Assembly (NCBI GenBank): GCA_039976075.1 | Contig: JBDWFY010000022.1 | Location: forward strand, 434,001 to 498,000 | Origin: JBDWFY01 sp039976075 | Lineage (GTDB): Bacteria; Pseudomonadota; Alphaproteobacteria; Rhizobiales; Stappiaceae | Reading direction: 5' to 3' | Length of the DNA stretch: 64,000 nt | Shown here: positions 62,310-64,000 of the stretch, piece after piece | Layout of the letters: every line of letters begins with the position of its first letter | How positions within the stretch are numbered: the stretch's first letter is position 1 | Notes under the pieces: model-generated | Seen by the model: only the letters and a program-made list of their open reading frames with translations | Database searches by the model: none | What the model was told of the DNA's origin: nothing | Translations under genes and position numbers: made by a program

Positions 62310-62780
62310 CTATGGTGTCCGTGCCATCCCGGTTTTGACGCGCCGCAGCGGGATCGAGGACTCGATGGATGCCACACCCTGTAGCTTGGTCAGCCTGCCA
62401 ACCAGAAACTGCTCAAACTCCTTCAAGCCCGTTGTTGCAATTCTCAGCAGATAGTCGCGGTTTCCCGTCATCAACCAGCACTCGACAACTTCGGGGAATT
62501 CGGCAATTGCCGCCTCAAACCGCGCAAGGGCGTCGTCCACCTGTTTGTCCAACTGCACCGAAACAAAAACCGAAACATCATAGCCCAGGGCGGCCTCATC
62601 GATGAGCGCGCTATAACCTGTGATAACCCCTGCGTTTTCCAGATTTCGGATGCGACGTGACACTGGTGTCGGGCTCAACCCGACCAGTTCGCTCAGATCA
62701 TTGACCGAAATTCTGCCGTCCTGTTGCAAGGCGCGCAGTATTTTTATGTCAAAATCGTCAATCTTAGAGATTTTGGCCAT
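62310..62780 (-). CDS. Lrp/AsnC family transcriptional regulator
   Basis: A 156-residue regulator with an N-terminal helix-turn-helix (DFDIKILRALQQDGRISVND then SPTPVSRRIRNLENAGVI near residues 8-55) and a C-terminal RAM ligand domain (GNRDYLLRIATTGLKEFEQF near 107). It is divergent from the E1 gene, with an AT-rich 170-nt gap, and probably activates or represses it in response to an amino acid. Confidence 0.92.
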   Translation of the reverse strand: MAKISKIDDFDIKILRALQQDGRISVNDLSELVGLSPTPVSRRIRNLENAGVITGYSALIDEAALGYDVSVFVSVQLDKQVDDALARFEAAIAEFPEVVECWLMTGNRDYLLRIATTGLKEFEQFLVGRLTKLQGVASIESSIPLRRVKTGMARTP

Positions 62781-62850
62781 GAATTACCTAAATTAATTTA
62801 AATTACTCCAATTTATGAATAAAAATTAGCTGATAACGCAAGGAAGCGCC
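62781..62850. promoter_or_regulatory. AT-rich divergent promoter region of the Lrp-type and E1 genes
   Basis: The first 70 nt upstream of the Lrp start are very AT-rich, with TAAATTAATTTAAATTA-like symmetry around 62788-62805. Lrp/AsnC proteins favour such DNA, so this is the likely shared operator zone. Exact sites cannot be fixed from one sequence. Confidence 0.4.
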
Positions 62851-62950
62851 AGTGATCTTTGCCCTATAGTGTCACCAGAGACTTTCCGATTTGCGGGCAG
62901 GCGCTCCTATTGCCTGTTTTTCGGCCTCCTATGGCATCAAGGGTCACCTC

Positions 62951-64000
62951 ATGACGACGAACCACCTGAAAACCATCGAACAACGGCTGCTATGGCTGTC
63001 GCACTGGATGATCCACAACGCGAACCATGTTCGGCCCAAGACCGAAGGCATCAAAGTCGGTGGTCATCAGGCGTCGTCGGCTTCAATGGTGTCGATCATG
63101 ACCGCGCTGTACTTTTCCGCGCTACGGCCTGAAGACCGGGTGGCGGTCAAGCCGCATGCAAGCCCGGTATTCCATGCAATCCAGTATCTTATGGGCAATC
63201 AAACGCGCGAGAAGATGGAAAACTTCCGTGGCTATGGCGGCGTACAGTCCTATCCCTCGCGCACCAAGGACATTGATGATGTGGATTTCTCCACCGGCTC
63301 CGTGGGGCTGGGTGTTGCCATTACCTCTTTTGCCTCAATCGTCCAGGATTACATTGAAGCCAAATCCTGGGGACAGGATCAACAACTGGGGCGGATGATC
63401 GCGCTTGTTGGGGATGCGGAACTGGACGAGGGTAACATCTATGAAGCCCTGCAAGAGGGGTGGAAAAACGATCTGCGCAACTGCTGGTGGATCATCGACT
63501 ATAACCGCCAGTCGCTTGACGGCGTTGTGCGAGAAGGACTGTTCCAACGGGTGGAGCAGATCTTTGACGCCTTTGGTTGGGATGTTGTGCGCGTGAAGTA
63601 TGGCCGTCTGCAAAAGGCCGCTTTTGCCCGCCCCGGCGGGGAAAAGCTGCGCAAGTGGATCGACAGCTGCCCCAACCAGCTTTACTCGGCCCTGACATTT
63701 ATGGGTGGCGCTGTTTGGCGTGAACGTCTGATGGAAACGCTGGGCGATCAGGGCGAGGTGACCGCGCTGATCGACTCCTTCAGCGACGATGAACTGGCTG
63801 AGCTGATGGAGAACCTCGGTGGTAACTGCGTTGAAACCATGGCCGAAACGTTTGACAATATCGACCATGATCGCCCGGTTTGCATTCTGGCCTACACCAT
63901 CAAGGGGTGGGGCACGCCAATTGCCGGGCACAAGGACAATCACGGCGGGCTGATGAACAAGTCCCAGATGGCATCCTGGCAGGAACACATGGGGGTGGCC
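62951..64000 (+). CDS. Homodimeric 2-oxo acid dehydrogenase E1 (AceE/MdeB-like), 5' part
   Basis: The first 350 codons of a thiamine-diphosphate enzyme that runs off the window. Text such as GGHQASSASMVSIMTALYFS near residue 40, VDFSTGSVGLGVAITSFAS near 112 and GDAELDEGNIYEALQEGWKNDL near 153 matches the AceE/transketolase N-terminal domain; the GD...N spacing is the cofactor motif. AceE normally reads GDGEMDEP there, so this is a divergent branch. MdeB of Pseudomonas, a 2-oxobutyrate dehydrogenase E1 next to an Lrp-type regulator, is a good comparison. The ATG at 62951 has AAGG about 8 nt upstream. Confidence 0.85.
   Translation, partial: MTTNHLKTIEQRLLWLSHWMIHNANHVRPKTEGIKVGGHQASSASMVSIMTALYFSALRPEDRVAVKPHASPVFHAIQYLMGNQTREKMENFRGYGGVQSYPSRTKDIDDVDFSTGSVGLGVAITSFASIVQDYIEAKSWGQDQQLGRMIALVGDAELDEGNIYEALQEGWKNDLRNCWWIIDYNRQSLDGVVREGLFQRVEQIFDAFGWDVVRVKYGRLQKAAFARPGGEKLRKWIDSCPNQLYSALTFMGGAVWRERLMETLGDQGEVTALIDSFSDDELAELMENLGGNCVETMAETFDNIDHDRPVCILAYTIKGWGTPIAGHKDNHGGLMNKSQMASWQEHMGVA

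Noticed and set aside
62065..62454. Plus-strand 129-codon open frame
   Set aside because: Its second half is antisense to the Lrp-type gene and its first half has no family resemblance.
1..64000. CRISPR arrays, tRNA or rRNA genes, prophage or conjugative modules
   Set aside because: I saw no regular direct repeats, tRNA-like cloverleaf ends, rRNA text, integrase or phage genes anywhere in the window.

Overview
The window reads as a chromosomal stretch of a metabolically versatile alphaproteobacterium, probably of the Hyphomicrobiales/Rhodobacterales type. The evidence is a high density of ABC importers, a HutF/HutG-type histidine pathway, a Zur-box-led CobW GTPase with a DUF1826 partner, XRE-cupin regulators and many ATGA gene overlaps. 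The taxonomic call is inference. I see no rRNA, tRNA, CRISPR array, phage or intact insertion sequence. Almost everything is uptake and catabolism of small nitrogen compounds.

Region 1 (1-15301): a Liv-type ABC importer, then hyuA-hyuB-pncA on the minus strand, a MarR regulator, and on the plus strand a molybdenum hydroxylase (FAD subunit plus a fused 2Fe-2S/Mo subunit), a 6-hydroxynicotinate-reductase-like Fe-S protein, a UPF0280 protein and an 'amino acid synthesis' family protein. Two identical 21-bp operator boxes in opposite orientation flank marR and face the two divergent arms. The gene set suggests a reductive route for a pyridine-type ring (nicotinamide/nicotinate-like) with hydantoinase-type ring opening. 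This is the best candidate in the window for a poorly described system.

Region 2 (15525-33066): a complete hut set (hutI-hutH-hutG-hutU on minus, hutF and hutC on plus). Four near-identical palindromes matching the HutC-subfamily consensus GT-M-TA-K-AC lie at hutF/hutI, at hutC, before a seven-gene minus operon (potA-potD-potB-potC-like importer, HisD-like dehydrogenase, zinc alcohol dehydrogenase, APH-fold kinase), and between an SDR and a HisC-like aminotransferase. The HutC regulon therefore seems to include an extra feeder pathway built from histidine-biosynthesis-like enzymes.

Region 3 (33090-44673): a single minus-strand glycine operon, glyA-lpd-agcS-usp-gcvT-gcvH-gcvP-sdaA, divergent from an XRE-cupin regulator and closed by an intrinsic terminator. 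Together the products import glycine and convert it through serine to pyruvate.

Region 4 (44820-53700): a DMT exporter, a Dpp-type peptide importer split around an XRE-cupin regulator (dppBCDF minus, regulator, binding protein and GAF protein plus), and a patch of small or unknown genes.

Region 5 (53864-61829): a Zur-type zinc-starvation region. It holds a CobW GTPase (ZigA-like) and DUF1826 protein behind one Zur box, and a six-gene Dpp/Nik/Cnt-like ABC importer plus EamA exporter operon behind a second, perfect Zur palindrome.

Region 6 (61830-64000): an Lrp/AsnC regulator divergent from the truncated start of an AceE/MdeB-like 2-oxo acid dehydrogenase E1.
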